Source: Agromyces sp. H17E-10 (GTDB taxonomy: Bacteria; Actinomycetota; Actinomycetes; Actinomycetales; Microbacteriaceae). Taken from it: DNA of 64,000 nucleotides. Positions 35,982-45,258 of the stretch are shown in pieces (within the stretch, counting starts at the first letter, position 1; each line of letters opens with the position of its first letter). The stretch spans positions 1,860,001 to 1,924,000 of the forward strand of contig NZ_CP095042.1 of NCBI RefSeq assembly GCF_022919715.1, given 5' to 3'. The position numbers and the translations under genes were made by a program. The notes beneath the pieces are model-generated. The model did not search any database, had not been told where the DNA came from, and saw only the letters and a program-made list of their open reading frames with translations.

Positions 35982-36746
35982 TCACCGATCGACGAGCGTC
36001 ACCTCGAACGAGTACCGGTCGGGCCGGTAGCAGTGCTGGCCGAACTCGACGGCGACGCCCGAGTTGTCGAAGGCCGTGCGCGACATCGTGAGCACGGGTG
36101 CCCCGCGCGAGAGGTCGAGCAGCTCGGCCTCGCCGGCGGTCGCGGCCCGGGCGCCGATGCGCTGCTTCGCGACGCGCATGGTCACGCCACGGGCGCGCAG
36201 CAGCTGGTAGAGGCCGTGCTTCGCGAGCGACTCGCGGTCGAGGTCGACGAACGCCTCGGGCAGCACGTTGTCGAGGATCGCGAGCGGCACACCGTCGGCG
36301 CTGCGCAGGCGCCGGATGTGCAGCACTGGGCTGCCGAGCTCGACGCCGAGCGCCTCGGCGACCCGGTCGTCGGCCGTGCCCTGCTCGACCGCGAGCACGG
36401 TCGTCTCGGGCTTCTGCCCCGACCGCTCGAGGTCTTCGTAGAGGCTCGTGAGCTCGACGTTGCGCGTCACCTTGCCGTGCACGACCTGCGTGCCGATGCC
36501 GCGGCGGCGCACGAGCAGGCCTTGGTCGACGAGCTCCTGGATGGCGCGCCGGATCGTCGGCCGCGACAGGCCGAGCCGCGCCGCCAGCGCGACCTCGTTC
36601 TCGAGGCGCGACCCGGCCGGCAGGGTCTCGTCGCGGATCGCCTGCTCGAGCCGACTCGAGATCTGGTAGTACAGCGGCACGGGCCCCGAGCGGTCGAGAT
36701 CGAGGAACAGCTCGACGGGAAGTCGCTGCTCGGGGAGCTGGGCCAT
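35982..36746 (-). CDS. GntR family regulator (HutC/UTRA type), candidate IolR
   Basis: 254 aa from ATG 36746; ATG 36749 is equally possible. GGAG lies just upstream. The winged helix spans about 20-85 (LENEVALAARLGLSRPTIRRAIQELVDQGLLVRRRG). A UTRA ligand domain (about 95-250) ends FEVTLVDR. Its own promoter holds a TGTTCTGACA element related to those before iolC and the isomerase operon. I infer it represses the whole inositol/mannoside region and itself. Confidence 0.88.
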   Translation of the reverse strand: MAQLPEQRLPVELFLDLDRSGPVPLYYQISSRLEQAIRDETLPAGSRLENEVALAARLGLSRPTIRRAIQELVDQGLLVRRRGIGTQVVHGKVTRNVELTSLYEDLERSGQKPETTVLAVEQGTADDRVAEALGVELGSPVLHIRRLRSADGVPLAILDNVLPEAFVDLDRESLAKHGLYQLLRARGVTMRVAKQRIGARAATAGEAELLDLSRGAPVLTMSRTAFDNSGVAVEFGQHCYRPDRYSFEVTLVDR

Positions 36747-36766
36747 CATCTCTCCACTTGTTCGGT

Positions 36767-36776
36767 TGTTCTGACA
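36767..36776 (-). promoter_or_regulatory. IolR-like element in the GntR gene promoter
   Basis: The minus strand reads TGTCAGAACA, 9 of 10 positions of the recalled KGWCHTRACA motif. It lies 21 bp before the start and is adjacent to a direct repeat TTGTTCGG/TTGTTCTG. It suggests autoregulation. Confidence 0.5.
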
Positions 36777-36801
36777 GTAGACGGTGCGGGGCGTGCGGCT
36801 C

Positions 36802-39624
36802 TCACCCGCGACCGGGGGTCGCGTCATCCGTCGAAACCGCGCGCCGCCGGAACGTCTCGATGCGCGACGGCCCGATCTCGAACGCCGAGAGGTCGACCTC
36901 GTGCTCGAGCACCTCGCCTGCGAGATCGGTGCGATCCCAGACGCCGTCGGCCCGCACCGCGAGCGGCTGCGCCGCACCCCGGTAGTTGACGAATCGCGCC
37001 TCGAGCACGGCCGCGCCCGCGGCATCCGTGACGGTGCGCAGCGATTCGAGCACGACGTCGCCGCCGACCTCGACGACCGAGCCGTCGGGCAGGTCGTCGG
37101 CCGCGCCGGCGGCCCCGCCGGCGCCCGCGACGCCGCCGACCACCGCAGGCCCGCCGCGGGTGCCGCGCACGACTTCGGGCTCGCTGCGCAGCAGCTCGGC
37201 CCAACGTGCCGCGCCCGACTCGGCCCAGCCGGCCGCCGACGGCAGCACGGCGAACGTGGTGCGCACGCGCGTGCCGAGGTACTGCGCGCCCGGCACCTCG
37301 AACTGACCGCCGGCCGGCTCGTCGCGCAGCGGGTGCACGTTGACGCTCATCATGCCGACCGCGCGCACGAGGGTGAGCGCGATCGCGTCGTCGCCCGACC
37401 TATCGCCTGCGACGACCTCGTACTCCGAGTGCTTCGTCACGAGCAGGCTCGCCCGGCCGGCGTGCACGAAGCGTGCCGCCGGGTACGTCGGCAGCGGGAA
37501 CTCGCCCCAGCCGCCCTCGCCCTCGCGTCCGCGCTCGGTCACGACGTACTGGCCGGCCGCCGACGATCCGGGCAGCTCGTGCTCGGCCGTCGGCACGAGC
37601 ACGCGCAGGCGGTGGTCGGCGGCGGGGTTCACGAAGTCGACCTCGACGCGCAGCATCGGCTCGCCCTCGCGCAGTTCGATCACGGTGTCGACGACGAGCG
37701 GCACGGATGCCTCGGAGCGGGCGTCGGGATCGCGGGCGTCGAGCCGCGCGGGTACGGCGTAGCGGCGCCGCACCCGCAGCCGGCCGCGCAGCGGCCCGAC
37801 CTCGAGCACCGAGACCTCGACCTCGTCGGGGTCGGTGACGGCCGACGCCGAGGCGACCGGGCCGTAGTTGTACGAGTCGCCGCGGTCGCCCTCGTCGACG
37901 AGGCGCAGCGCATCGCGCAGGACGGTGCCGTCGGCGGCTTCGATGGTGACGTTGCCGTGCTCGTCGACGGTCGCGGTGAGCTGCCGGTTCGCGAGGGTGC
38001 GGTCGCCGACCGTCACGGGGTCGTCGGTCGCCGTCGCCGTCGTGGGGTCGAGCTCGGCGAGCGCGACGCCCCCGACGTCGACGCCGACGAGCGCGACGCG
38101 TCGCGGGTCGGCGATGATCTCGACGCGCCAGGTGCGCTCACCCGACGGGTCGGAGGCGATGCGCCGCTCGAGCTCCTCGGTGAACGCGGCGAGGTCGAAG
38201 TCGCCGACGGGCGCCTCCGCGACCTGGAACCGCACGCCCGCGTCGGTGAAGGTCCAGTCGTTGATGAGCTGGCCGAAGAGCTCGCGACCGTGGATGCGGG
38301 CGAGCAGCTTGCGCAGCTCGCGGGTCGTCATGGTCTCGTCGCCGAGCAGCTCGGGCAGGGCGTCGAGCAGCTGCACGCCGCTGCCGAGCTCGAGCCGGGC
38401 GGGGTCGTGCAGGCGGATCTCGACGTGCGCGCGGCGCGCGAACCCGGTCGGGTTCGCGACGACGTGCCGGTCGGGCGTCGTCGACGCGGCGATGCGTTCC
38501 ATGGTGCGCAGCACGACGCCGCGGGCGACGTGGGCGGCGGTCGAGAGCCGGCCTTCGACCTCGTTCGCGGTCGCGTCGACGCCGCAGCCGGTCACCGAGT
38601 CGTGCGCGGTCGACTCGACGAGCCGGTACCAGGCCGTGTCGAAGAAGGCACGGTGGTCGTCGGAGCCGAAGGCCGCGTCGAGCCGCTCGGCGATGCTCAG
38701 GCGGCGCTCGGCGTCGGCCATCGCCTGCTTGAGGTTGGTGCGGATCGAGAAGACCCCCGGCAGCAGGTTGCCCCGTGCGTGCGAGCGCAGCTCGCCCTCG
38801 ACGACGGGCAACCCGGCGAGCGCCCCCTCGTCACCGGCGGTCCACTCCGGCGCGACCCGGCGCACGTAGCCCTCGGCCGTGTCGACCGTGAGCGCGACAC
38901 GGCCGTCGCCGCCCGCTGCGTTCGCCGCCTCCACGACCTGCATGAGGTCCGCCGGCGGCGCACTGTGGTCGGTGCCGAGCATGCCGAGCACGGGCTCGTG
39001 GCCGTACCGGCTCGCGACCTGGTCGCGGTACTCGCGCACGAGCCCGTCGAGCTGCCCGGGCAGGGCGAAGAGGTCGAGCGCGTTGCCGTAGCCGTCCATG
39101 AGGTACTCGGCGCGCACCGTCGAGCCGTCGGGCGCAACCCACGCGAAGGCGTGCGCGTCGACCCGGGCGGGCACGCCTCGCCACATCATCGCGTCGCGCA
39201 CGCCGAACCCGCGCAGCAGTTGCGGCATCTGCGCCGAGTGGCCGAACATGTCGGGCAGGTAGCCCAGCCGCATCTCGGGACCGAGTCGGCGGCTCGAGCG
39301 CAGGCCGAGCTCGAGGTTGCGCACGATCGTCTCGCCGTCGCACAGGAACTCGTCGAGCAGGATGAGGAACGGCCCGACCGCGAGCTGCCCCCGCTCGACG
39401 GCGGCGGCGACGCGCGCCCGCTGCTCGGGCCGCATCTCGAGGTAGTCGTCGACCGCGGCGGCCTGCCCGTCGAGCGTGAACCGGTACCCGGGGTTCTGCT
39501 CGAGCGTATCGAGCAGCCGGTCGACCATGTGCACGAGCCGCAACCGGAACACGTCGTGCGGCTCGTACCACTCGCGGTCCCAGTGCGTGTGCGGCACGAT
39601 GACGAGTTCGTCGGGCAGGTTCAT
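36802..39624 (-). CDS. GH38 alpha-mannosidase, cytoplasmic
   Basis: 940 aa from ATG 39624. The zinc and substrate motif PHTHWDREWY is at 11-20. The nucleophile motif GYLPDMFGHSAQMPQ puts the catalytic Asp at 125. A middle three-helix domain and long C-terminal beta domains (to 940) match the MngB-like bacterial branch. No signal peptide, so it acts on an imported substrate. It is the last gene of the minus-strand operon with the transporter, PHP hydrolase and IolE/IolG-like genes. It probably removes alpha-linked mannose from the imported molecule. Confidence 0.92.
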   Translation of the reverse strand: MNLPDELVIVPHTHWDREWYEPHDVFRLRLVHMVDRLLDTLEQNPGYRFTLDGQAAAVDDYLEMRPEQRARVAAAVERGQLAVGPFLILLDEFLCDGETIVRNLELGLRSSRRLGPEMRLGYLPDMFGHSAQMPQLLRGFGVRDAMMWRGVPARVDAHAFAWVAPDGSTVRAEYLMDGYGNALDLFALPGQLDGLVREYRDQVASRYGHEPVLGMLGTDHSAPPADLMQVVEAANAAGGDGRVALTVDTAEGYVRRVAPEWTAGDEGALAGLPVVEGELRSHARGNLLPGVFSIRTNLKQAMADAERRLSIAERLDAAFGSDDHRAFFDTAWYRLVESTAHDSVTGCGVDATANEVEGRLSTAAHVARGVVLRTMERIAASTTPDRHVVANPTGFARRAHVEIRLHDPARLELGSGVQLLDALPELLGDETMTTRELRKLLARIHGRELFGQLINDWTFTDAGVRFQVAEAPVGDFDLAAFTEELERRIASDPSGERTWRVEIIADPRRVALVGVDVGGVALAELDPTTATATDDPVTVGDRTLANRQLTATVDEHGNVTIEAADGTVLRDALRLVDEGDRGDSYNYGPVASASAVTDPDEVEVSVLEVGPLRGRLRVRRRYAVPARLDARDPDARSEASVPLVVDTVIELREGEPMLRVEVDFVNPAADHRLRVLVPTAEHELPGSSAAGQYVVTERGREGEGGWGEFPLPTYPAARFVHAGRASLLVTKHSEYEVVAGDRSGDDAIALTLVRAVGMMSVNVHPLRDEPAGGQFEVPGAQYLGTRVRTTFAVLPSAAGWAESGAARWAELLRSEPEVVRGTRGGPAVVGGVAGAGGAAGAADDLPDGSVVEVGGDVVLESLRTVTDAAGAAVLEARFVNYRGAAQPLAVRADGVWDRTDLAGEVLEHEVDLSAFEIGPSRIETFRRRAVSTDDATPGRG

Positions 39625-39662
39625 GAATGACTCCAAGGCGAAGAGGCGAGCAGGAACAGCGC

Positions 39663-40919
39663 TCAGGCGCAGAGCGCCATGACGCGGCGGTCGGCGAGCA
39701 CGAGGTAGTGGGGGCCGTCTGCGGGGTCGACCGCGAACGACTCGCGGGCCGAGCGCACCGAGCGGCGGCGGCCGAAGCCGTCGACGAGCACGAGCCCCTC
39801 GGCGTCGACCGCGACCACCTCGTCGCCGAGCCGCACGAGCGCGGGGGCCCGCATGAGCTCGGGCATGAGCACGGTGCCGTCGAAATGGCCGCTGCCCGTG
39901 ATCGCGGTGCGACCGGCGCGCACGCCCTCGAGGATGGCCTCCGCCGAGGCATCCTCGGCGGCCACCCACGTGGTCGGGGTGCCCGGCCGTTGCGGCTCCT
40001 CGAGCATGTGCACGTCGCTGCCGCCCAGCAGGGTCGCGCCGGCCGGCCACGTGCGGAACCACGCGAACGGCGCCGTCGAGATGAGCTCGAGGAACCAGGT
40101 CGCGTGCCAGAGCTCGACCGCGGCGGGCCGGCGCTCGAGCCGGTGCAGCCACGAGCAGTCGCCCGAGATCGGGTGGTTGATGCTGAGGATGCCGCCGCGG
40201 CGGTCGACCTCGTCGACCCAGTGCTGCGCGGGCTCGCGGAAGTCGATCCACCCGAGGTCGCCGAACGCGTTCGCGTGTCCTCGGTGGGTCGTGACCTCCT
40301 GCCCGGGCAGCAGCGTGATGCCGTGCTTCGCGCCCTCGCCCGGCAGGTGGGCATGGTGGCTCACCGTGTTGTGGTCGGTCACCGCCATGAAATCGAGGCC
40401 GGATGCCACGCCGAGTGCCGCGAGCCCGCCGATAGGCAGGCGACCGTCGGAGTGGATCGTGTGCCCGTGGAAGTCGCCCGCGAACCAGGTGAGCCCCGGT
40501 TCGGCCGGGAGGCCCCGGTCGCTGCCGCGCACCGCACGGGCGACGGGCGCCGACTCGGGCACGGGCGGCACCGGCCGCGACGCGGGGATCGTGATCTCGA
40601 CCTCGACGTCGACGCCCGCGAGCGGCACGCGGTGGAGGCCCAGCACGACGTTCCACTCCCCCGGCTCGAGCTCGCCGGGCAGGTATCCCGGCGTGGCATC
40701 CGTGGTCGTGATCACGTACTCGGTGCGCGCGCCGCCCGACCAGCCGCGCCACCCGCCCGCCCCGGCGCAGCCGAGGTCGATGCCCGCCTCGGAGGGGTCG
40801 AAGCGGATGACGACCTCGAGCGACTCGGTGCCCGCGGGCACCTCGAACGGCACGTTCAGGTACCGGTTCTCGTTCTGCAGGTCGACCGTGACGGGGATGC
40901 TGCGGCGGATCGTGGCCAT
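39663..40919 (-). CDS. CehA/McbA family metallohydrolase (PHP domain)
   Basis: 418 aa. A beta-sandwich-like N-terminus (1-120) precedes the PHP fold. The metal site is DFHGHTIHSDG at 149-159 (His151, His153, Asp158), then TDHNT, NHPISG and GGSDVHML. PHP enzymes hydrolyse phosphoesters; the carbaryl hydrolase name is historical. It is cytoplasmic and lies between the ATPase gene (4 bp away) and the mannosidase. In this operon it could cleave a phosphodiester or phosphate ester of the imported mannosyl-inositol compound; that is inference. Confidence 0.85.
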   Translation of the reverse strand: MATIRRSIPVTVDLQNENRYLNVPFEVPAGTESLEVVIRFDPSEAGIDLGCAGAGGWRGWSGGARTEYVITTTDATPGYLPGELEPGEWNVVLGLHRVPLAGVDVEVEITIPASRPVPPVPESAPVARAVRGSDRGLPAEPGLTWFAGDFHGHTIHSDGRLPIGGLAALGVASGLDFMAVTDHNTVSHHAHLPGEGAKHGITLLPGQEVTTHRGHANAFGDLGWIDFREPAQHWVDEVDRRGGILSINHPISGDCSWLHRLERRPAAVELWHATWFLELISTAPFAWFRTWPAGATLLGGSDVHMLEEPQRPGTPTTWVAAEDASAEAILEGVRAGRTAITGSGHFDGTVLMPELMRAPALVRLGDEVVAVDAEGLVLVDGFGRRRSVRSARESFAVDPADGPHYLVLADRRVMALCA

Positions 40920-40923
40920 CGCG

Positions 40924-42003
40924 TCAGCCGATGCGCTCGGTCGACTCGGCGTCGAAGAGCAGGGTCTTCGAGCCCGTCGGCACGAGGTAGCCGTGGTCGC
41001 CCGGTGCGGGCTCGTGGTCCTCGGGCACGACGACCTGCAGCTTGTGGCCGTCGACGTTGACCGCGATGAGCACGCTCGCGCCGAGGTTCTCGACGACGCT
41101 CACCTCGGCGGCGATCGCGCCTGGCTCCTCGGCCGTGGTCCAGCGCAGGTACTCGGGGCGCACGCCCCAGACGACCGACTGGCCCTCGCGGACGTGGTCC
41201 TCGGTGCCGGGCGGCAGCGCCGTCGAGACGTCGCCGCCGCCGATCGCGATCGCCCCGGCCGAGACGGTGGCCGGCACGAGGTTCATCGGGTTCGACCCGA
41301 TGAAGCCCGCGACGAACGTGTTGTTCGGGCGCTGGAACACCTCGCGCGGCGTGCCGATCTGCTGCAGCTTGCCCGCCTTCATGACCGCGATGCGGTCGGC
41401 GAGCGCGAGCGCCTCGGCCTGATCGTGCGTGACGAACACCGTCGTCACGCCGAGGTCGCGCTGCAGCTCCTTGAGGAAGGTGCGGGCCTCGAGTCGCAGG
41501 CGGGCGTCGAGGTTCGAGAGCGGCTCGTCGAGCAGCAGCACGTCGGGCCGCGTGGCGACCGCGCGGGCGAGGGCGACGCGCTGCTGCTGGCCGCCCGAGA
41601 GCTGGCCGGGCCGGCGCTCGATGAGCCCCTGCAGGCTGAGCCCGTCGCCGACCTTCTCCGCCGTCGCCCGCCGCTCGTCGCGCTTCACGCGCTTGATGCG
41701 CAGCGGGTAGGCGATGTTGTCGGCGACGTCCATGTGCGGGAACAGCGCGTAGTCCTGGAAGACCATCGCGACGCCGCGGGCGCCCGGCTCGGCGTCGGTG
41801 ACATCCCGATCGCCGATCACGAGCTGCCCCGACGAGATCGCCTCGAGGCCCGCGATCGAACGCAGCAGGGTGGTCTTGCCGCAGCCCGAGGGGCCGAGCA
41901 GGGCGAAGAACTCGCCGTCGACGATCTCGACGTCGACCTCGTCGACGCCGCGCACCCCGCCGGGGTACTCCTTGACGAGTCGGGTGGCGTTGATACCGGC
42001 CAT
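40924..42003 (-). CDS. ABC transporter ATP-binding protein, MalK/UgpC type
   Basis: 359 aa. Walker A GPSGCGKTT at 37-45, signature LSGGQ at 135-139, Walker B VLLLDEP at 155-161, and the switch His in VFVTHDQ. The C-terminal part (about 240-359) is the TOBE regulatory domain. Its start overlaps the permease stop by 1 nt. It energises the CUT1 permeases beside it, and could also serve the ATPase-less sugar transporter at 1661-4809. Confidence 0.95.
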   Translation of the reverse strand: MAGINATRLVKEYPGGVRGVDEVDVEIVDGEFFALLGPSGCGKTTLLRSIAGLEAISSGQLVIGDRDVTDAEPGARGVAMVFQDYALFPHMDVADNIAYPLRIKRVKRDERRATAEKVGDGLSLQGLIERRPGQLSGGQQQRVALARAVATRPDVLLLDEPLSNLDARLRLEARTFLKELQRDLGVTTVFVTHDQAEALALADRIAVMKAGKLQQIGTPREVFQRPNNTFVAGFIGSNPMNLVPATVSAGAIAIGGGDVSTALPPGTEDHVREGQSVVWGVRPEYLRWTTAEEPGAIAAEVSVVENLGASVLIAVNVDGHKLQVVVPEDHEPAPGDHGYLVPTGSKTLLFDAESTERIG

Positions 42004-42863
42004 CAGGACTTGATCCCTCCATGGAAGCGGAAACCGTAGCGACGGTTCACGACGAAGTAGATGATGAGGACGGGAGCGGAGAACAGCAGGGCGAAGGCCG
42101 AGATGAGCCGGAGGTCGGCCTGTCCGCTCTCGGTGTAGAAGGTGTACATGACGACGGCCGCGGGCTGCAGGTCGGGGCTGCGCAGCAGGATGAACGGCAC
42201 GAGGAAGTTGCCCCAGACCTGCACGATCGTCCAGATCGCGATGAACGCGAGGCCGGGCCGCGCGATCGGCACGACGACGTCGCGGAGGATGCGGAACGGG
42301 CCCGCGCCGTACAGCCGTGCCGACTCCTCGTACGACTTCGGGATCGAGTCCATGAAGTCCTTGAGGATGAAGATCACGGTCGGCAGGATGCCGCCGGCGA
42401 GCACGAGCAGCACGCCGGTGTAGGTGTTGATGAGCCCGAGCGAGGTGATGATCTGGAAGGTCGGCACCATCGCCGCGGTGCCCGTCACGATCGACGAGAG
42501 CAGCAGCAGCCCGTAGAGGATGCCGTCGCGCCCCGGGATGCGGATGCGGCTCATCGCGTAGGCGGCGAGCGCGCCGAGCACGACGACGATGATCATCGTG
42601 CCGACGCCGAGCAGCAGCGAGTTGCCGATCGACCGCATGGCGTACGGGTTCTGGAAGAGGCGCGCGAAGTTGTCGAGCGTCCAGTCGGGCCACGCGAGCG
42701 AGAGCGTCGGCGTCGCGTCGAACGGCGCGAGCACGAGCCACACGAGGGGCAGCGCGAACAGCAGGCCGACGATCGTCAGCACGAGGCCGAAGGCGACGCG
42801 GGCGACGTAGTGCCGCACGGTCGTGTTCGCCGCGACCTTGCGCACGGTTGCGGGGGCGGTCAT
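42003..42863 (-). CDS. Carbohydrate ABC transporter permease, MalG type
   Basis: 286 aa from ATG 42863; a longer frame to 43286 overlaps the other permease and is rejected. Six membrane segments are visible, and the EAA loop YEESARLYGAGPFRIL occurs at about 180-205. It overlaps the MalF-type gene by 4 nt (ATGA) and the ATPase by 1 nt. It forms the translocation pore with the gene product at 42860-43795. Confidence 0.93.
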   Translation of the reverse strand: MTAPATVRKVAANTTVRHYVARVAFGLVLTIVGLLFALPLVWLVLAPFDATPTLSLAWPDWTLDNFARLFQNPYAMRSIGNSLLLGVGTMIIVVVLGALAAYAMSRIRIPGRDGILYGLLLLSSIVTGTAAMVPTFQIITSLGLINTYTGVLLVLAGGILPTVIFILKDFMDSIPKSYEESARLYGAGPFRILRDVVVPIARPGLAFIAIWTIVQVWGNFLVPFILLRSPDLQPAAVVMYTFYTESGQADLRLISAFALLFSAPVLIIYFVVNRRYGFRFHGGIKS

Positions 42864-43795
42864 GCCTTCTTCCTTCCTCTCGACACGCGGATGTAGGCGA
42901 GCGCGATGACGAGGTTGATGAGCAGCATGATGAGCGAGATCGCCGCACCGAGGCCGAGCTGGCCGCCCGGGATCGCCGTCTCGTAGATGTAGACGGAGAG
43001 GATCTCGGTCTTGCCGTTCGGGCCGCCCGCCGTGACGAGGTACGGCGTGAAGGTGTTGAACGTCCACAGCGTGATGAGCAGCGTGTTCGTGAGGATGTGG
43101 CCCTTGATGTTCGGGATGATCACGTCGCGCAGCTGCTGCCAGCCAGACGCGCCGACCATCTTCGCGCTCTCGATCTGCGACGGCGGCACGGCGCTCAGCG
43201 CCGACGAGAACAGCTGCATCGAGAAGGCGGTGCCCACCCAGATGTTGAAGAGGATGATCGCCTCCATCGGGTGCTCGATCAGCCACGCGTAGCCGTCGGT
43301 GCCGAGCAGGCCGTTGAGCGTGCCCGAGCGCCGGTCCATGAGCACGAGCCAGAGGAACGAGGCGACCGAGGCGGGGATCACCCAGGCGGCGAGCACGAGC
43401 CCCTCGATGAGGGCCTTCACCCAGCCGTGGATGTTGCGGACCGACCAGGCGAGCGCGAAGCCGATGAGCGTCTGGCCGACGATGCCCGAGGCGACCACGA
43501 AGACGAGGGTGAGCCCGAGCGAGTTCCAGAACGACGGATCGGTGAGCGCGTCGATGTAGTTCTCGAACCCGACGAACTCGGGCGACGCGGCCTGCAGGCC
43601 GGTCAGCCGGTAGTCGGTCATGCCGAGCCAGATGGTCCAGACCGCGGGGAACAGCAGGAACAGGCCGATGATGATCAGGGCGGGGGCGACGAAGATTCCG
43701 GCGCGGGCCGTGCCGAGGCCCGCGACGTCGTCGGCCCGCCGCCGGCGGGGAGCGATCGCGCTCCCCGCCGGCGTCGTGGTGGTGCTAGCCGTCAT
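42860..43795 (-). CDS. Carbohydrate ABC transporter permease, MalF type
   Basis: 311 aa. A Thr/Ala/Arg-rich tail (1-25) precedes six membrane segments starting near 30. The docking loop is IESAKMVGASGWQQLRDVIIPN, about 210-232. The start overlaps the binding-protein stop by 1 nt. Codons 8-19 lie in a 34-nt perfect hairpin (43740-43773), so this tail seems constrained by RNA structure as much as by protein. Confidence 0.93.
   Translation of the reverse strand: MTASTTTTPAGSAIAPRRRRADDVAGLGTARAGIFVAPALIIIGLFLLFPAVWTIWLGMTDYRLTGLQAASPEFVGFENYIDALTDPSFWNSLGLTLVFVVASGIVGQTLIGFALAWSVRNIHGWVKALIEGLVLAAWVIPASVASFLWLVLMDRRSGTLNGLLGTDGYAWLIEHPMEAIILFNIWVGTAFSMQLFSSALSAVPPSQIESAKMVGASGWQQLRDVIIPNIKGHILTNTLLITLWTFNTFTPYLVTAGGPNGKTEILSVYIYETAIPGGQLGLGAAISLIMLLINLVIALAYIRVSRGRKKA
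43740..43773 (-). other. Perfect 15-bp hairpin inside the start of the permease gene
   Basis: Arms CGCCGGCGGGGAGCG and exact complement, loop ATCG. It lies 22 nt after the binding-protein stop, inside codons 8-19 of the permease. Position and strength parallel the hairpin at 3454-3480 in the other sugar transporter. Confidence 0.75.
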
Positions 43796-45198
43796 CAGTC
43801 ACCCGAGACCGCGTCGTCGCCGACGATGTCCTTGAGCGAGTCGACGTAGGTGGCGAGGGCGTCGTCGACGCTCGTGCCCGAGACGACGTCGAGGCTGGCC
43901 TGCTGCATCGCGGTCGAGACCTGCGGGTACGCCGCGAGCGGCGGACGGTAGGCGGTGATCGGCAGCACCTCTTCGCTGACGTAGGTCAGCATCGGGTCCT
44001 CCGAGAGGATCTCGTCGTTGACGTCGGTGCGCGGCGTGATCGAGATCGTGCCCTCGTTGCGGGCCTCGTAGGCCTCCTTCGAGTTCATGAACGCGAGCAG
44101 CTCCCAGGCGAGCTCGGGGTGGTCGCTGTTCGGGTTGAGCACGCGGCCGGTGCCGCCCGACATCGAGACGAAGTCCTGGTCGTCGACACCCGAGCCGGGC
44201 TTCATCGCGGGGATCTTCGTGTAGCCGACGACCTCGTCGCGGTTCGCCATCGGCGCGGTGCCGACGCCCTCTTCGGGGTTGACGACGCTGCGCCAGAAGT
44301 AGTCGCCCTCGAGCAGGATGCCGATCTGGTTCGCGGCGAACATCTGGAACGAGGTGTCGCGGCCGGCGGCCTCCTGCTGGAGCACGGCGTCGCCGAGCTT
44401 CTCGTCGACGTAGATCGTCTTGTAGAGGTCGAGCACGTCGCGCATGCCGTCGGTGTCGCCGACCCACTTGCCGTCCTCGTAGACCTGCTCGCCGGTGCCG
44501 ACGAGGGCGGGCAGCATGCCCTGCATGGTCGTCGCCTCGCCCATCGCGGTGCCCGCGTTGAGCTGGATCGGGGTGACGCCGTCGAGCTTCTTGAGCGCCT
44601 TGCCGGCCTCGATCACGTCGTCCCAGCTCTCGGGCTGCCAGTCCTCGGGCAGGCCGGCCTGCTTGAACAGGTCCTTGTTGTAGTAGAGCACGCGGCCGTC
44701 GGCGCCCTGCGGCACGCCGTAGCGGTCGCCGTCGAACGAGACGGCGTTCTGCACGGCCTCGGGGATCTGGTCCCAGCCCTCCCAGCCATCGACCGCGTCG
44801 CCGCCGACGTCGCTGAGCGGCTTGATGTACCCGGCCTCGGCGAACTCGCCGACCCAGATGCCGTCCATGCCGATGATGTCGGAGCCCTCGCCCGACTGCA
44901 GGTCGAGCGCGATCTTCGTCTTGTAGTTCTCGTCGTCGACGCCCTGGGGCTCGAACTCGACGGTGACGTCCTTGCCCTCCTCCTTCATGGCGTCCTCGAA
45001 CTGCGGGATCACCCAGTCGGTGACCCAGTCGGCCTCGGCGGCGTTCTTGCCGCCCGTGATGGCGTTGGCCGTGATGGTGAGGGTGACGGGCCCGTTCTCG
45101 TCCTCGCTCTGTTCACCGGAGCATCCGGTGAACACGAGGGCGCCGGCGGCGGCGAGCGCGATCGCCGCGACGGTCTTTCGCCTGCTGTGGTGGATCAT
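43795..45198 (-). CDS. Extracellular solute-binding lipoprotein of sugar ABC transporter
   Basis: 467 aa. Lipobox FTGC with lipidated Cys26, then an acidic linker. The mature domain shows family 1 features: VTVEFEPQGVDDENYKTKIALDL, and RVLYYNKDLFKQAGLPEDW near the middle. It captures the substrate for the two permeases downstream. It is flanked by RNA hairpins on both sides (45219-45242 and 43740-43773). Substrate is inferred from neighbours to be an inositol- or mannose-containing compound. Confidence 0.93.
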   Translation of the reverse strand: MIHHSRRKTVAAIALAAAGALVFTGCSGEQSEDENGPVTLTITANAITGGKNAAEADWVTDWVIPQFEDAMKEEGKDVTVEFEPQGVDDENYKTKIALDLQSGEGSDIIGMDGIWVGEFAEAGYIKPLSDVGGDAVDGWEGWDQIPEAVQNAVSFDGDRYGVPQGADGRVLYYNKDLFKQAGLPEDWQPESWDDVIEAGKALKKLDGVTPIQLNAGTAMGEATTMQGMLPALVGTGEQVYEDGKWVGDTDGMRDVLDLYKTIYVDEKLGDAVLQQEAAGRDTSFQMFAANQIGILLEGDYFWRSVVNPEEGVGTAPMANRDEVVGYTKIPAMKPGSGVDDQDFVSMSGGTGRVLNPNSDHPELAWELLAFMNSKEAYEARNEGTISITPRTDVNDEILSEDPMLTYVSEEVLPITAYRPPLAAYPQVSTAMQQASLDVVSGTSVDDALATYVDSLKDIVGDDAVSGD

Positions 45199-45218
45199 CT
45201 TCGACCTCTCTCTGATTC

Positions 45219-45242
45219 CCCGCCGGCAGGGTGACCGGCGGG
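45219..45242 (-). other. Hairpin between dehydrogenase and binding-protein genes
   Basis: Perfect 8-bp arms CCCGCCGG and CCGGCGGG with an 8-nt loop, in the 60-bp gap upstream of the binding-protein start. It may mark an mRNA processing site or partial terminator. Confidence 0.45.
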
Positions 45243-45258
45243 CGGGTGGTGCGTCTGA

